DNA from: JAUVYV01 sp964394625
GTDB taxonomy: Bacteria > Planctomycetota > Phycisphaerae > Sedimentisphaerales > Anaerobacaceae
Assembly: GCA_964394625.1 (NCBI GenBank)
Contig: CAYMYK010000063.1
Span: forward strand, 1-14,728
Reading direction: 5' to 3'
Length of the DNA: 14,728 bases
The notes under the pieces were generated by a model. It saw nothing but the letters and a program-made list of their open reading frames with translations. It searched no databases and was not told the origin of the DNA. Position numbers and translations under genes: made by a program. Positions 1-7,078 of this stretch are shown piece by piece (within the stretch, counting starts at the first letter, position 1; every line of letters starts with the position of its first letter).

Positions 1-2
1 AG

Positions 3-2729
3 GCGGAGACGACCACGGTAATCGGTATAGACTTTGAAGGGCTAAGCTGGGTGGCACCGGAGCCGGAAGAACAAGAGACGGCTGTATCAGAGCTTGCAGT
101 CTCTGACGGTGAGGCGCAATTAGAGTTAGTCGATGAATTGCAGGAGCGAGAGATAAAACGGGGGCAAAACTTAAAAAATTGTTCTATAACAACTTGCCTG
201 AAAACCACTGAGGAAAAGCCGTTGGGGAAATATACTTATTCCCTAAATGAGGATAAAGCAGGACAAATTATTACTTTAGGATATGTTGAAATCCCTGCTG
301 AGACAACGATAACCAGCAACACTATCTGGGATTCAGATGTGCACCTTAACGGCAAAGTATATATTGAAAATGCTATGCTTGTAATTATGCCGGGCGTTAC
401 GGTCTGGAATTCCGCCGATGGAGGCATAATTGTCCGGAGCGGTGGTGTTATACGTGCAAAAGGGGTCCCCGGCAACAGGATAGTGTTTATCTCGGATGCG
501 CAAGCTTCCTGGACGGACTACGATTTCGCAATTAAGATTGAGGAGACAGCTTCGCCTGCCTGTAAGATAAGCTACTGCGATATAGTCTATGCGACAAGGG
601 GAATCTGGATACTGAACAACAGGCTGGATTTCCCCATAGAAGATAATGAAGTTTGGGATTGCAACGATGGTATTGTAGAAGAAGGTCCAATGCTTACAGA
701 CGTTCTTAACAATCAAGTAATTGGCAGTTGGGATGATGGAATTGAGGTATCTTTGGCTGATTCGAATGGAGTAGCTACGAGCGCTGCGGAAATTCTCATA
801 GAAAACAACTTAATCAACGGGAATCAGGATTATGGCATAACGGTTTGGGGTGTGGCTGATGCGAACGATGCGGGTAAGGTTGTTATGGCCAATAATCTCA
901 TAGTGGGCAGCTACTGGTATGCAGTTTGCCAGTTGGGCGGATGGATGGAAGCTTACCGGATTTGCAATGGTTACTATGCAAATTACGCGACTGAAAATCC
1001 CGAGAACGCGTGGGATGATATCTCCCCTGTGATATTGACTGAAGACCCCTTCGTATATGGCATGTTTCAGTATCCTTTCTTTATTGAGCAGGATTGCGAG
1101 TTGGTGGATGCTGGGCATCAGTATATAGAAGAAACACATCTTATCGGCAAGACAACGGATGTGAACAGCTTGCCCGACAGCAATGTTAGCGATATTGGCT
1201 TCCATTATCCAAACTGGGATTTTTCAAACGCCGGGGATAGCAACTCATTGCCAGCTGATTTTGATGGCAGTATGAGGGTTGATTTCAGGGATTTTGCGAT
1301 TTTCGCCAATGCTTGGCAACAGACAACAGAAGAGCCAGAGGACCTTGATGGCAGCGGCTTTGTCGATTTTAACGACCTGTCTATTTTCTGTGACCAATGG
1401 CTTGATACCTTATCATTAGGAGTAACACTTAATCAAGACCCCAATCTGGTTTCGGGTGTCCTGCTGGTGAAACTTGTCGGGTGCTCGGACCATCTTTCTT
1501 ATCACCTCTATCTGGACGGTCAACATTTGGGCGCCTTCGTCGGCTGTGATACGGAAATTCCAAGCTACAAGTTGCGCAACGGGGTTCATGAAGTTAAAGT
1601 AGTTGCCGCTACGCTCGATGACGAAGTTTTGGTTGGACCGTCAACACAAATCACGGTACAAAATAGACTGCATTGTCTGGCGACGGCCGAGGCATATGGG
1701 TTTGATGAGTCCTATCAGTTTGCAGGTTTTTATGAGCCGAATGCTGGCAGCACAATAAGTTTGCAGATAAAGGATTTGGACGAAAATGTCATCTGGGCAA
1801 ATTCCGCGGCCGGAAACTTTGGTTTTGTCCTATCCGCTGGTACATTGAGTAGTCCCTATAATCAGCTTATAATACAGGAAGTCGGAGGACTGCGTGATGC
1901 CGGCTGGCCAGAGGAATGGATAGAAGACATTGTTAGAGAATTCGATGTTACCAACGACCCGTGCACAGCAAATGCTCAATCGTTATTGGTAGGAGTGAAG
2001 GAGCGGTGGACTAAGGATAGAAAGGATGTATGGAAGGAGTACCTAAAGGCCTGCAAGCAGCGTTCTTTGGCTCCGACCATTTGTCTCTTTTATAGTCAGG
2101 CAACACGCGCGAATATCAAAACGGCATTCGGTTTATCTAAGGTGAAATCAATTCTGATTATTACCGATGGAAACCGCGAAATAGGTCTGTTCAACAAAAT
2201 ACATCGCACGTTCTTTAAGGCTTGCGATGGTCTTTATTTCTCATATCTTGGAAGAAACTGGACAGGTCCTGGCGAATATAAGGCCCTTCCGCCCAGATTC
2301 GAGAAAGGTTACTCCGTTTCGGACATGAAGACATCGTTCCACCTGCGAAGCAGAATGTACGTTATGATCGATGCCTGCAAGAATGGGACATCGGTTATGC
2401 CCCCCGAGAGTTATGACATTTGCCCCAGTTCCATGCCACAAAACAACGATTACACTTGGCAGGAATACGAACGGACTGCCGATATGGCTAAAGCGTTCGA
2501 TATATGGGGCTCGGGTGAGCAGAGATTGTATATGGGTTGGCGGGGTGTAGCTTTTGGCAGTGTCCCGCTGCTGCAATATAACAGCTTCCTCCAGCGGATA
2601 TGGTATCAGGTTGGCAGATACAACACATTTGAATACGCAATATCAGATGCTGCTACTTATCAGGGCAATTGCCCGGTTTTTGTGAATTTCAGTTGGGTGG
2701 GTAATACTAACATTACCTTTGGACAGTAA
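3..2729 (+). CDS. Secreted-type beta-helix / dockerin-like / caspase-like-fold protein, 5' partial
   Basis: The frame is open to the left edge of the window. A GTG at 51 is possible, but it gives no signal peptide and the codons before it read as sensible protein, so I treat the gene as truncated. Counting from that GTG: residues about 80-330 look like a right-handed parallel beta-helix (repeated short strands with N-N-x-I-x-G turns). Near 365-388 is a TTD...DIGFHYP motif that I recall from many planctomycete surface proteins. Residues 403-451 hold two dockerin-like calcium-loop repeats (DFDGSMRVDFRDF and DLDGSGFVDFNDL). Residues 455-615 look Ig-like. Residues about 640-892 resemble a clan-CD cysteine peptidase fold: strand, DACKNG with Cys776, then YMGWRG and an F-x(3)-W...A-x-x-A helix. 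The expected catalytic His-Gly appears as Asp706-Gly707, so activity is doubtful. Probable role: extracellular or envelope protein, function unknown. Domain calls are by eye. Confidence 0.7.
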   Translation, partial: AETTTVIGIDFEGLSWVAPEPEEQETAVSELAVSDGEAQLELVDELQEREIKRGQNLKNCSITTCLKTTEEKPLGKYTYSLNEDKAGQIITLGYVEIPAETTITSNTIWDSDVHLNGKVYIENAMLVIMPGVTVWNSADGGIIVRSGGVIRAKGVPGNRIVFISDAQASWTDYDFAIKIEETASPACKISYCDIVYATRGIWILNNRLDFPIEDNEVWDCNDGIVEEGPMLTDVLNNQVIGSWDDGIEVSLADSNGVATSAAEILIENNLINGNQDYGITVWGVADANDAGKVVMANNLIVGSYWYAVCQLGGWMEAYRICNGYYANYATENPENAWDDISPVILTEDPFVYGMFQYPFFIEQDCELVDAGHQYIEETHLIGKTTDVNSLPDSNVSDIGFHYPNWDFSNAGDSNSLPADFDGSMRVDFRDFAIFANAWQQTTEEPEDLDGSGFVDFNDLSIFCDQWLDTLSLGVTLNQDPNLVSGVLLVKLVGCSDHLSYHLYLDGQHLGAFVGCDTEIPSYKLRNGVHEVKVVAATLDDEVLVGPSTQITVQNRLHCLATAEAYGFDESYQFAGFYEPNAGSTISLQIKDLDENVIWANSAAGNFGFVLSAGTLSSPYNQLIIQEVGGLRDAGWPEEWIEDIVREFDVTNDPCTANAQSLLVGVKERWTKDRKDVWKEYLKACKQRSLAPTICLFYSQATRANIKTAFGLSKVKSILIITDGNREIGLFNKIHRTFFKACDGLYFSYLGRNWTGPGEYKALPPRFEKGYSVSDMKTSFHLRSRMYVMIDACKNGTSVMPPESYDICPSSMPQNNDYTWQEYERTADMAKAFDIWGSGEQRLYMGWRGVAFGSVPLLQYNSFLQRIWYQVGRYNTFEYAISDAATYQGNCPVFVNFSWVGNTNITFGQ

Positions 2730-2757
2730 GACCCTATACTTCACAAGGGGAATAGGC

Positions 2758-3270
2758 ATGAAAGCGATAGTTGGTTGTTTTCTCGCGTTGTTGGCCCCAA
2801 TGTTGTCGGGTTGTCAGACAAGCGACCGCGTTATAGATGAGACGCAATACCTGCGAGTCCGCGTCGAGCCAAATTCAGCCGACACGTGTATTACGGCCTT
2901 GATGCCAGCAATAAATCGAATGGATGAAAGCTGGAGTCAAATCATTACTCAGAATGCATGGTTGGTACGAAGCTTGGATAAGTGTCTAGCAAAGCTCGAA
3001 GCTGAAAAAGGGTTGGAATCTATAAAGCGGAAATATGAAAACTTTCTGCGTGGGGATCCGAACACCCTTATCCCGCCAGAACCTTGGTATGAGCCGTACG
3101 AAGACCGGGGTGCGCCGGGGCGGTCAGACGAGCCAGCTAGTATTAGGATGTTGATATGCTTGATGAACATTAGCTCGCTGAATATGCGCAACCAGATTGC
3201 TGATGCGGAGCAGCGGATTGAGAACTTTGAGCAGCGTATGAAGCGGCTGGAGGAATGTCTGGAAAAGTAA
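2758..3270 (+). CDS. Small predicted lipoprotein with C-terminal coiled coil
   Basis: Protein of 170 residues. I chose the ATG at 2758 because AGGGG lies seven bases upstream and the resulting N-terminus is a textbook lipoprotein signal: Lys2, a hydrophobic stretch (FLALLAPM), then lipobox L-S-G-C with Cys19 as the lipidated residue. A longer reading from TTG at 2719 would overlap the previous gene and bury the signal, so I reject it. The mature part is mostly charged and helical. It has a Pro/Gly-rich patch around residues 100-128 and ends in a heptad-like helix (IENFEQRMKRLEECLEK) likely to form a coiled coil. It begins 28 bases after the stop of the beta-helix gene, so the two are probably co-transcribed and may act together at the cell envelope. 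I do not recognise the family. Lipoprotein call is firm, function unknown. Confidence 0.8.
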   Translation: MKAIVGCFLALLAPMLSGCQTSDRVIDETQYLRVRVEPNSADTCITALMPAINRMDESWSQIITQNAWLVRSLDKCLAKLEAEKGLESIKRKYENFLRGDPNTLIPPEPWYEPYEDRGAPGRSDEPASIRMLICLMNISSLNMRNQIADAEQRIENFEQRMKRLEECLEK

Positions 3271-3454
3271 ATGGGCCTACCGGAGAGACTATCTTAATTA
3301 GGATGAAAGAATACGGTTACAGTAAACGACTTGATTAAATCGAAACGTAAGAATAGACAGATTCACGTTTCCAGGCAGCTTGAGATTAACTGTCTGAAAT
3401 GATGGATTCCAATGGCAAATAGATAATAATAAATTTGGCTCAAAGATACGAAAT
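3271..3454. other. Noncoding gap and probable leader of the ribosomal cluster
   Basis: This 184-base AT-rich gap separates the lipoprotein gene from rplN. No frame gives a recognisable piece of S17, L29 or L16, the usual genes before L14. A -10-like GATAAT (3422-3427) is present, but no good -35 box stands 16-18 bases before it. TTGATT (3331-3336) and TTGAGA (3380-3385) are possible -35 boxes with poor -10 partners. AGACAG (3355-3360) and CTGTCT (3390-3395) form a six-base inverted repeat around a 29-base loop. The promoter of the ribosomal cluster could lie here, but I cannot place it. No terminator with a T-run is visible after the lipoprotein gene. Confidence 0.4.
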
Positions 3455-3841
3455 ATGATACAGCAGGAAACAATGTTGACGATAGCGGATAACTCCGGCG
3501 TGAAGTCGGCGCTGTGCATCAAGGTTTTGGGCAAGGGCGGCTCTCGCGGCAAGCTTCGCCGGCCTGTTGCGTCGGTCGGTGACGTTGTATGCGTTGCCGT
3601 CAAAAAATCGCTTCCAAGCTGTCAATTGGACGACAAAAAGGTTCACAAGTGTGTTATTATTCGTACCAGAAGCCCGGTCAAGCGCAGCGACGGCAGCTAC
3701 GTAAGATTCGACAGCAATGCCGCGGTTATGATTGACAACGACGGCAATCCGATAGGCACCCGTATCTTCGGTGCGGTCGCCCGTGAACTGCGGGAAAAAA
3801 ACTATATGAAGATTATATCGCTGGCCAGCGAGGTTGTGTGA
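3455..3841 (+). CDS. rplN: 50S ribosomal protein L14 (uL14)
   Basis: 128 residues. L14 is a universal large-subunit protein that binds 23S rRNA at the subunit interface and contributes to an intersubunit bridge. The start MIQQET and the following L-x-I-A-D-N-S-G are the family's N-terminal signature. The middle (LCIKVLGKGG, then VGDVVCVAVK) and the end (RIFGAVARELREKNYMKIISLASEV) also match closely. The family is usually about 122 residues, so this copy is slightly longer. The ATG at 3455 is chosen because it gives the conserved MIQQET start; the ATG at 3473 would remove it. The ribosome binding site is weak (AAAGA). It is the first ribosomal gene in the window, and rpsQ, which normally precedes it, is absent. 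Confidence 0.97.
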   Translation: MIQQETMLTIADNSGVKSALCIKVLGKGGSRGKLRRPVASVGDVVCVAVKKSLPSCQLDDKKVHKCVIIRTRSPVKRSDGSYVRFDSNAAVMIDNDGNPIGTRIFGAVARELREKNYMKIISLASEVV

Positions 3842-3886
3842 CTTTGCCGAACGGCAGATTGGTAAGGATATGAGGTTTTACTAAAA

Positions 3887-4222
3887 ATGGCTCTGCATGT
3901 TAAAAGAGGTGATATCGTTCAGATTATAGCCGGCGACAACAAGGGAGCTACCGGCAAGGTTCTGCGTGTGATTCCTGAAAAGGACAGAGTCGTCGTCCAG
4001 GGGCACAATCTGGCCAAGAAACACGTCAGGCCTTCGAGGAGGAATCCGCAGGGAGGCCAGATTAATGTCGAGCAGCCGATACATATAAGCAACGTTTTGC
4101 CGGTCAGTACAAAGACCTCGAAGCCGAGCCGCATCCGCTTCGAACTCGGCAAAGACGGCAGCAAAAAGCGGGTTACTGCGGACGGCACAGAAATAGGTAT
4201 TGTTAGAAAGGCACGTAAGTAG
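3887..4222 (+). CDS. rplX: 50S ribosomal protein L24 (uL24)
   Basis: 111 residues. L24 is an early assembly protein of the large subunit that binds the 5' region of 23S rRNA near the peptide exit tunnel. A KOW motif covers roughly residues 5-33 (KRGDIVQIIAGDNKGATGKV), followed by the conserved VVVQGHNLAKKHVRPS and the QGGQINVEQPIHISNV stretch. Length is normal for bacteria. A GAGG about ten bases upstream supports the ATG at 3887. It lies 45 bases after rplN in the usual L14-L24-L5 order. Confidence 0.97.
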   Translation: MALHVKRGDIVQIIAGDNKGATGKVLRVIPEKDRVVVQGHNLAKKHVRPSRRNPQGGQINVEQPIHISNVLPVSTKTSKPSRIRFELGKDGSKKRVTADGTEIGIVRKARK

Positions 4223-4258
4223 CTCAAAGATAAAAATTAAAAACGCAAAATTGTGGTA

Positions 4259-4273
4259 TCCGCCTGCGGCGGA
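4259..4273. repeat. GC-rich hairpin in an AT-rich spacer, possible dispersed repeat
   Basis: TCCGCC-TGC-GGCGGA is a perfect six-base inverted repeat with a three-base loop. It sits in the 83-base gap between rplX and rplE, which is otherwise AT-rich on both sides (runs of A and T from about 4231 to 4252). No T-run follows, so it is not a typical terminator. A short GC-rich dyad inside AT-rich arms looks like a small palindromic interspersed element rather than ribosomal regulation. Only one copy is visible in this window, so its dispersed nature is inference. Confidence 0.5.
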
Positions 4274-4305
4274 TGGTTGAGTTTAATGTTGATTAGAGTG
4301 TTTTG

Positions 4306-4863
4306 ATGGCGCGTTTGAGAGATTTATATAAATCGAAGGTGGTTCCGGAGCTGAGAAGCCGGTTCGGTTACAGCAATCCTATGGCTGTGCCCCGGGTTGA
4401 AAAGATAATAGTTTCGATGGGAGTCGGAAGAGCGGTTCAGGACAAGAAATTTCTCGAGCTGGCCAAAAAGGACCTGATGATGATTACCGCGCAGATGCCG
4501 TTGGTGTGCAAGGCCAAGAAGAGCGTTTCGAATTTCAAGGTCAGGGCCGGCAATGAGACCGGCCTGAAGGTGACCATTCGCGGCGAACGAATGTACGAGT
4601 TTATGGACCGTCTGATTAGTCTGGCGATACCTCGGGTCAGGGATTTTCGCGGGCTTGACCCGAAAAGCTTTGACGGAAGAGGCAACTATTCGATGGGACT
4701 GAGCGAGCAGAGCGTTTTTCCCGAGATCAATCCTGCAAAGGTGGAGTTTCAGCAGGGTATGAATATAACGTTTGTGACAACAGCCCGGAGCGACGAAGAG
4801 GCGCAGGCGATGCTGACGCTGTTTGGAGTGCCGTTCAGAAAATCGGCTGTGGAAAATCAGTAA
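4306..4863 (+). CDS. rplE: 50S ribosomal protein L5 (uL5)
   Basis: 185 residues. L5 binds 5S rRNA and helps build the central protuberance of the large subunit. The conserved blocks are visible in order: an early P-R-V-E-K-I-I-V-S-M-G-V-G (residues about 29-41), KKSVSNFKVRAGNETGLKVTIRG, then IPRVRDFRGL, GNYSMGLSEQ.VFPEI and the C-terminal TTARSDEEAQAMLTLFGVPF. The ATG at 4306 gives MARLRDLYKSK, the usual type of L5 start; a TTG three bases earlier is an alternative I consider less likely. The upstream ribosome binding site is weak. Length is close to the family norm of about 180. Confidence 0.97.
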   Translation: MARLRDLYKSKVVPELRSRFGYSNPMAVPRVEKIIVSMGVGRAVQDKKFLELAKKDLMMITAQMPLVCKAKKSVSNFKVRAGNETGLKVTIRGERMYEFMDRLISLAIPRVRDFRGLDPKSFDGRGNYSMGLSEQSVFPEINPAKVEFQQGMNITFVTTARSDEEAQAMLTLFGVPFRKSAVENQ

Positions 4864-4924
4864 CAGAACAGATGCGAATGTGATTTTTGAAGAGACGGAC
4901 GCAGGTTATTCGCGGAGCGTATAG

Positions 4925-5110
4925 ATGTCAACAAAGGCCTTAGAGAACAAGGTAAAGAAGAAACAAAAGTTTCGAGTCAGGCAATATACGCGTTGCGAGC
5001 TTTGCGGCAGGTCGAAAGCGGTTTACAGAAAGTTCAGGATTTGCCGAATTTGCTTCAGAACTCTGGCCAACGAAGGAAAGATACCTGGTGTAAGGAAAGC
5101 AAGCTGGTAA
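4925..5110 (+). CDS. rpsN: 30S ribosomal protein S14, zinc-binding short type (uS14)
   Basis: 61 residues, the short form of S14, which sits in the head of the small subunit. Two CxxC pairs are present (Cys24/Cys27 and Cys40/Cys43), so this is the zinc-dependent type rather than the longer Cys-free type of about 100 residues. The C-terminus GKIPGVRKASW is the classic end of this form. GGAG at 4914-4917 stands seven bases before the ATG. Placement between L5 and S8 is the standard spc order. Confidence 0.97.
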   Translation: MSTKALENKVKKKQKFRVRQYTRCELCGRSKAVYRKFRICRICFRTLANEGKIPGVRKASW

Positions 5111-5154
5111 TAGAGTGCTTGGAAACAGGAGTATTTGAATAAGAGAAGAAAGTC

Positions 5155-5553
5155 ATGAGCTTAAGTGACCCGATAGCAGATATGCTGACAAGGATTCGCA
5201 ATGCGGCCCGCATTGGCAGAAAACAGGTGAATATAAAGGCCTCGAATATCTGTGCAGGCATTGCCGCGGTCCTGAAGCGGCAGGGCTACATAGGAGATTT
5301 CGACCGAATTGACGACGGCAGGCAGGGAATCTTGAGAGTTACTCTCAAGTACGACGCCGAGGGCGGCAGCGTCATAAACGAAATTAAGCGGATTAGCAAG
5401 CCGGGCCGGAGAATCTATTCATCCGTGGATGATTTGCCATACGTCTTGAACGGTATGGGAACGGCTATTGTTTCCACGAGTAAGGGTGTGATGAGTGACA
5501 GAAGCTGCCGAGAAGGCAAGGTAGGCGGCGAAATACTTTGTACGGTGAACTGA
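5155..5553 (+). CDS. rpsH: 30S ribosomal protein S8 (uS8)
   Basis: 132 residues. S8 binds the central domain of 16S rRNA and is needed for platform assembly; in E. coli it also represses translation of the spc operon, though nothing here shows that this applies. The N-terminus SLSDPIADMLTRIRNA is diagnostic, and the C-terminal STSKGVMSDRSCREGKVGGE matches the usual S-T-S-x-G-(I/V)-M-(S/T)-x(3)-(C/A)-R...GGE block. Its TGA overlaps the ATG of rplF by one base (TGATG), a sign of translational coupling. Confidence 0.97.
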   Translation: MSLSDPIADMLTRIRNAARIGRKQVNIKASNICAGIAAVLKRQGYIGDFDRIDDGRQGILRVTLKYDAEGGSVINEIKRISKPGRRIYSSVDDLPYVLNGMGTAIVSTSKGVMSDRSCREGKVGGEILCTVN

Positions 5554-6134
5554 TGAGTCGTATCGGGAAAAAACCAATTGATATTCCGTCCGGTATCGGG
5601 GTTGAGCTGAAGGGCCGGCATCTGAAGGTGACCGGGCCGCTCGGCACTCTGGAAATGGACTGTCACCCTCTCATAGGTATCAGGGTTGACGAGGGTGAAA
5701 AGAAGATAGCGGTTGAAAACGATAAGCCGGAGGTCCGGCAAAACAGGCAGCTTCACGGAACTATGCGGGCGCTGGTAGCCAATATGGTTCAGGGAGTGAG
5801 CAGTGGTTTTGAGAAGAAGATGGAGATATACGGTACGGGCTATAACATCAAAGAGCAGGGCGAGAAGCTGGTTTTTCAGATTGGTTTCTGCCATCCGGTG
5901 GAGGTGTCGGTGCCAAAGGGAATAAAGGTGAGCATCGAGGTCCCGGCGACGAGAGGCAACGATATCCCGGCGAGGTTTACCGTTTCCGGAACCGACAAGC
6001 ACCTGCTGGGTCAGTTCAGCGCCGATATTCGCCGGCTCAGACGTCCCGAGCCATACAAGGGCAAGGGCATTCGTTATGCCGATGAGCACGTAAGGCGCAA
6101 AGTCGGCAAGTCGTTCACATCAGGGACAGTATAA
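5553..6134 (+). CDS. rplF: 50S ribosomal protein L6 (uL6)
   Basis: 193 residues. L6 lies near the sarcin-ricin loop and the elongation factor binding region of the large subunit, and is made of two repeated alpha/beta domains. The start MSRIGKKPIDIPSGI and the end RRPEPYKGKGIRYADEHVRR-K-GK are family signatures. About seven residues (SFTSGTV) extend past the usual end, and the protein is slightly longer than the common 177-180. I use the ATG at 5553, which overlaps the rpsH stop, rather than a TTG at 5538 that would add five residues not seen in the family. Confidence 0.97.
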   Translation: MSRIGKKPIDIPSGIGVELKGRHLKVTGPLGTLEMDCHPLIGIRVDEGEKKIAVENDKPEVRQNRQLHGTMRALVANMVQGVSSGFEKKMEIYGTGYNIKEQGEKLVFQIGFCHPVEVSVPKGIKVSIEVPATRGNDIPARFTVSGTDKHLLGQFSADIRRLRRPEPYKGKGIRYADEHVRRKVGKSFTSGTV

Positions 6135-6155
6135 TCGAGGTTTGTTGGTTCAATA

Positions 6156-6521
6156 ATGGCAAATAGAGGAATAAAAAAGGCGTCATTACGGCGTAAGTAT
6201 CACGTTCGGAAGAAGACTTTCGGGACGCCGGCCAGGCCGCGGCTGAGCGTATTTCGGTCGAACAGACACATATACGCCCAGATAATCGACGATGTGGCCG
6301 GCGCCACGCTCGTATCGGCCTGCACCAAGAGCAGGAATTTGCGAGGCCGGCTGCCCAAGACAGGCAACAGCAAGGCGGCGGAAATGGTCGGAGAAGCATT
6401 AGCAAAGGAAGCGCTCGGTGTAGGCATACAGAGTGTCTGTTTTGACAGGGGTCGATTCAAGTATCACGGCAGGGTCAAAACATTGGCCGAGGCGGCGAAA
6501 AAGGGCGGTCTGGCGTTTTGA
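6156..6521 (+). CDS. rplR: 50S ribosomal protein L18 (uL18)
   Basis: 121 residues, the normal length. L18 binds 5S rRNA together with L5. The basic N-terminal tail (ASLRRKYHVRKKTFGT) is followed by PARPRLSVFRSNRHIYAQIIDD, a strong family signature. The C-terminal block VCFDRGRFKYHGRVKTLAEAAKKGGLAF matches the conserved F-D-R-G-x-x-x-Y-H-G-R-V-x-x-L-A-x-x-A-R-x-x-G-L-x-F end. It lies 21 bases after rplF. Confidence 0.97.
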   Translation: MANRGIKKASLRRKYHVRKKTFGTPARPRLSVFRSNRHIYAQIIDDVAGATLVSACTKSRNLRGRLPKTGNSKAAEMVGEALAKEALGVGIQSVCFDRGRFKYHGRVKTLAEAAKKGGLAF

Positions 6522-6559
6522 AAAGATATTTTAAGTAAGTGCTTTTTTGGAGAAATGAA

Positions 6560-7078
6560 TTGGCGTTAGAACCGGTTTTATCATCTGGTCAGGACGAATT
6601 GCCGTTGGAAGATACGGTCGTGAAGGTTTTCCGCTGCTCAAAGGTGGTCAAGGGCGGTCGGCGTTTTAGCTTCGCGGCGCTGGTTGTCGTCGGTGACCGG
6701 GCCGGGACGGTCGGCATCGGCTATGGCAAGGCCAATGAGGTGCCTCTGGCGGTCGAGAAAGGCGTAAAGGATGCCAAGAAATCCCTGCACAAGATACCGC
6801 TGACGGGGCGGACAATACCATACCAGGTGACGGGAAGGTACGGAGCAACGAAGGTAATTATTGTTCCAGCCAGCCCCGGTACCGGAGTTATAGCCGGCTC
6901 AAGCACCCGGGCGGTGCTGGAATATGCCGGTGTGCAGGACGTTCTTACGAAGATATACGGCGGCACCTCGGCGAAGAACGTAGTCAAGGCGACGATGAAC
7001 GGGCTGCTGAAACTTCGCAGCAAGGAGACGATAGAATCCCTTCGTGGTGTGGAAGTTGAAACTGTGAAAAGGTGGTGA
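6560..7078 (+). CDS. rpsE: 30S ribosomal protein S5 (uS5), probable TTG start
   Basis: 172 residues from a TTG at 6560. S5 takes part in decoding accuracy and mRNA unwinding at the entry site of the small subunit. A double-stranded-RNA-binding-like N-terminal part (VFRCSKVVKGGRRFSFAALV, about residues 23-42) is followed by the GIGYGKANEVPLAVEKG block and a C-terminal ribosomal fold with VIAGSSTRAVLEYAGVQDVLTK. The TTG is preferred because GGAGA at 6549-6553 stands six bases before it and the protein then begins MALEP. The in-frame GTG at 6539 has no ribosome binding site. The only nearby ATG (6555) is out of frame. The stop overlaps the ATG of the next gene. Confidence 0.95.
   Translation: MALEPVLSSGQDELPLEDTVVKVFRCSKVVKGGRRFSFAALVVVGDRAGTVGIGYGKANEVPLAVEKGVKDAKKSLHKIPLTGRTIPYQVTGRYGATKVIIVPASPGTGVIAGSSTRAVLEYAGVQDVLTKIYGGTSAKNVVKATMNGLLKLRSKETIESLRGVEVETVKRW

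Noticed and set aside
2719..2757. TTG start that would extend the lipoprotein gene upstream
   Set aside because: It would overlap the previous gene and place extra residues before a clear signal peptide; the ATG at 2758 has a good ribosome binding site.
3271..3454. Possible decayed rpsQ (S17) before rplN
   Set aside because: No frame shows S17-like residues and stops are frequent.
5125..5157. Seven-codon frame from TTG after GGAG, ending over the rpsH start
   Set aside because: Too short and it starts at a weak codon; it could easily be chance.
5415..6089. 224-codon minus-strand frame opposite rpsH and rplF
   Set aside because: It overlaps two certain ribosomal genes and shows no family resemblance.
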